A stretch of 64,000 nucleotides of DNA from positions 62,001 to 126,000 of the forward strand of contig JAXMCM010000018.1 of the NCBI GenBank assembly GCA_046349355.1, written 5' to 3'. Made by a program: the position numbers and the translations under genes. Under the pieces are notes generated by a model. It saw only the letters and a program-made list of their open reading frames with translations. It ran no database searches and was not told where the DNA came from. This document shows positions 63,619 through 64,000 of the stretch, piece by piece (positions within the stretch are counted from its first letter, which is position 1; each line of letters starts with the position of its first letter). Source of the stretch: CALKJU01 sp046349355 (GTDB lineage Bacteria; Pseudomonadota; Alphaproteobacteria; Geminicoccales; Geminicoccaceae).

Positions 63619-64000
63619 CTACGACAGCTTCAATGCCATCACCCCGGCGGCGACGAGCACGGCCGAGGCGACCCGTCGGCCGCCGAAGGGTTCGCCGAGC
63701 AGGCGTGTGCCGATGACGGCGGCGAGCACCACGCTGGTTTCCCGCAGCGCCGAGACCAGGCCCATCGGTGTCGTCGCCATCGCCCAGACGACGAGGCCGT
63801 AGGCCAGCATCGACAGGGCGCCGCCGAGCACGGCCGGACGCACGCCACGGGCGAGATCGCGGCGCAGGCTGCGCCGGCGGAGCCACAGCACGGCCAGGCC
63901 GAACGTCAGCCCGTCGAGAAAGAACAGCCAGACGATGTAGCCGGTAGCCCCGCCGCTGGCACGGACGCCGAGGCCGTCGCATACCGTGTACACCGCGATC
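63619..64000 (-). CDS. C-terminal part of an EamA/DMT family transporter
   Basis: The fragment of about 127 residues contains the last four or five membrane helices of a drug/metabolite transporter. TTPMGLVSALRETSVVLAAVIGTRLLGEPFG is the characteristic tenth-helix region. The frame stays open beyond the right edge, so the N-terminal half lies outside the window. Substrate unknown. Confidence 0.85.
   Translation of the reverse strand, partial: IAVYTVCDGLGVRASGGATGYIVWLFFLDGLTFGLAVLWLRRRSLRRDLARGVRPAVLGGALSMLAYGLVVWAMATTPMGLVSALRETSVVLAAVIGTRLLGEPFGGRRVASAVLVAAGVMALKLS

Overview
This window reads as chromosomal DNA of a GC-rich (roughly 70% by eye) alphaproteobacterium. The evidence is a CtrA-type cell-cycle regulator with a CtrA box beside it, an alphaproteobacterial flagellar gene order (fliL-fliM-DUF6468-motE and flgF-flgG-flgA-flgH), two ethylmalonyl-CoA pathway genes (malyl-CoA thioesterase/lyase type and mesaconyl-CoA hydratase) and an adrenodoxin-type ferredoxin with its reductase. 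A free-living, motile, Rhodospirillales-like organism is my inference. There is no phage, integrase, insertion sequence or CRISPR array. Genes are packed tightly, many overlap by ATGA/GTGA/TTGA, and no gene-free interval exceeds about 235 bases.

Layout. 1-7.6 kb: partial gene and lipoprotein, succinate-semialdehyde dehydrogenase, glutathione reductase, Tat-exported PhoX phosphatase, class II DAHP synthase. 7.6-14.3 kb: two divergent flagellar operons; the 200-base spacer between them holds a near-consensus CtrA box, two tandem GC-rich inverted repeats exactly 20 bp apart and a sigma-54-like promoter. 14.4-18.8 kb: a six-gene copper island (DUF2946, YcnI, CopC-CopD fusion, PCuAC, SCO1/SenC, small copper-associated protein). 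18.8-21.6 kb: DegT-type aminotransferase and a MocR/PdxR regulator. 21.7-26.2 kb: tRNA-Ala(CGC), yggT, DUF167, folD, ctrA, and divergently fliI-fliJ, with a perfect CtrA box between ctrA and fliI. 26.2-34.3 kb: ferredoxin and its reductase, glycosyltransferase, glyoxalase, aldolase, dienelactone hydrolase, CBS protein behind an FNR/FixK-like box, cupin, uvrB. 34.5-39.8 kb: SDR, malyl-CoA thioesterase-like protein, mesaconyl-CoA hydratase, and an overlapping ABC importer of the NitT/TauT class. 39.8-48.2 kb: DUF1269 protein, ArsR regulator, tRNA-Leu(CAA), YcaQ-like protein, two inositol-type dehydrogenases, NfeD/SPFH pair, YqaA, DsbB, universal stress protein with its own FNR-like box. 48.3-55.7 kb: one co-directional run on the minus strand: degenerate ABC protein, cyclic-nucleotide-binding protein, class III adenylate cyclase, FkbM methyltransferase, then psd, pssA and a second CDP-alcohol phosphatidyltransferase. 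55.8-64 kb: propionyl-CoA synthetase, polysaccharide flippase, two unknown proteins, Crp/Fnr regulator with DUF2892 partner, a lone ccoS (57 aa), a large RTX-repeat protein and the end of an EamA transporter.

The strongest candidate for an undescribed system is the 50.5-55.7 kb block. An ABC-exporter-like protein lacks the Walker A lysine, the Walker B glutamate and the H-loop histidine, and carries an insertion of about 290 residues inside its nucleotide-binding domain. It is followed 9 bases downstream by a stand-alone cAMP-binding domain, which overlaps a cyclase with adenylate-type residues. The block runs on into phosphatidylethanolamine synthesis genes. I infer a local cAMP circuit acting on a non-transporting membrane protein and perhaps on membrane lipid. 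The second highlight is the compact flagellar switch between fliL and flgF.
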